Positions 63,406 through 64,000 of a stretch of 64,000 bases of DNA are shown here, one piece after another. The stretch is from Hirudo medicinalis (taxonomy: Eukaryota > Annelida > Clitellata > Hirudinida > Hirudinidae): the NCBI GenBank assembly GCA_011800805.1, contig MPNW01000002.1, positions 150,249-214,248 on the forward strand, in the 5' to 3' direction. Numbering within the stretch: the first letter of the stretch is position 1; every line of letters starts with the position of its first letter. The position numbers were made by a program, and so were the translations under genes. A model generated the notes under the pieces. That model did not search any database. It was not told the origin of the DNA and saw only the letters and a program-made list of their open reading frames with translations.

Positions 63406-64000
63406 TTACATATAGTATTTTTCTCATATTTCCCTTTCATTAAGCAATCTATTCCAAGTCATGTTTAAAATTCAAAAGTCGTAGCTAGAGAAGCTAAGTA
63501 TTTGAAGACTAGCTTGGCACAAGGCCTTGTGATGGCACACATTTCCGCCACCATTTCAAATCTTTGTCAATTTCTGGTTCTGCTCAACAATGTGCTAAAG
63601 CTTTTGTTGCAGCAGGTGATTGCAGTACTTGTGTCCATCGTATGTTTTTAAGCGCAATACAGTGCGTTCGCTCTTTGTACACAATAATAATATATGATAC
63701 CAAAGAAATAACAAGATATAAAAATAAAGAGTTGTAAAACAAAAAGTAGTTGAAAATATGATATAAATTTTAAATAAATAAATAACTGATTAAAAAATAT
63801 TTAAAAATTTAACGAGTTAATCGCGGTAACTATTTTTACTGAACAAAGAATTAGCGCATTAACGCAGATTAATCTGCAACCCTAATTTTAATAAAGTTAA
63901 TAAAATGTCTTCTCTTTATTTTTCACCAATATGGTTTTTATGCCCATGATGAACCCAGTTTCTTACCGAAGTCCATCAATTCAAACCCAGCCGTTAATTT

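Larger units (their letters stand above)
61496..64000. other. Intergenic to window end
   Basis: Probably starts with the FRRS1-like 3' UTR (AATAAA at about 61697 and 61707). Contains TA-rich repeats at 61735-61775, a SINE (62301-62456) and an ATT microsatellite (63350-63405). The plus-strand frame 62847-63134 (95 codons) has no recognised domain. No further gene is supported. Confidence 0.5.

Overview
This window is nuclear DNA from an invertebrate metazoan. It is AT-rich, the genes are cut into many short exons by mostly 50-500 bp introns with GT..AG ends, and the products are animal-specific: an ErbB/EGF receptor, a Shank-like scaffold and a Reeler-DOMON-b561 protein. Gene density is roughly one per 8 kb. 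The phylum cannot be fixed from the sequence; a compact invertebrate genome such as a tunicate would fit, but that is inference.

Layout. 1-112: start of a Tc1/mariner transposase running off the left edge (-). 1105-5920: TTF2-type SNF2 ATPase (-). 5921-8589: transposon graveyard. 8590-9384: small two-exon gene of unknown function (+). 10348-16745: eleven-exon Shank-like SPN/ankyrin protein that lacks SH3, PDZ and SAM domains (-). 16746-19709: intergenic, with a probable solo LTR and a LINE remnant. 19710-24068: SMARCD/BAF60 (-). 24497-27071: HMGXB4 (+), head to head with SMARCD across a 428 bp shared promoter region. 28111-43377: a complete single-copy EGF receptor (-), with a DNA transposon, a SINE and many triplet microsatellites in its introns. 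43910-46300: unknown Ser/Tyr/Arg-rich protein (-). 46301-53545: gene-poor, with hAT and LINE remnants. 53546-61495: ferric-chelate-reductase-1-like protein with two tandem DOMON domains (+), carrying a complete but dead Tc3-like element in an intron. 61496-64000: intergenic, one SINE.

There is no operon-like logic. The only suggestive pairing is the divergent SMARCD/HMGXB4 promoter, because both products belong to chromatin-remodelling biology. All exon boundaries were read by eye from reading frame, splice signals and remembered family conservation; no alignment or transcript evidence was available. I did not find a wholly new system. The most unusual items are the domain-poor Shank-like protein with a robust GC-AG intron, the exon-level DOMON duplication, the HCD catalytic loop of the EGF receptor, and a tRNA-headed SINE family with several copies in the window.
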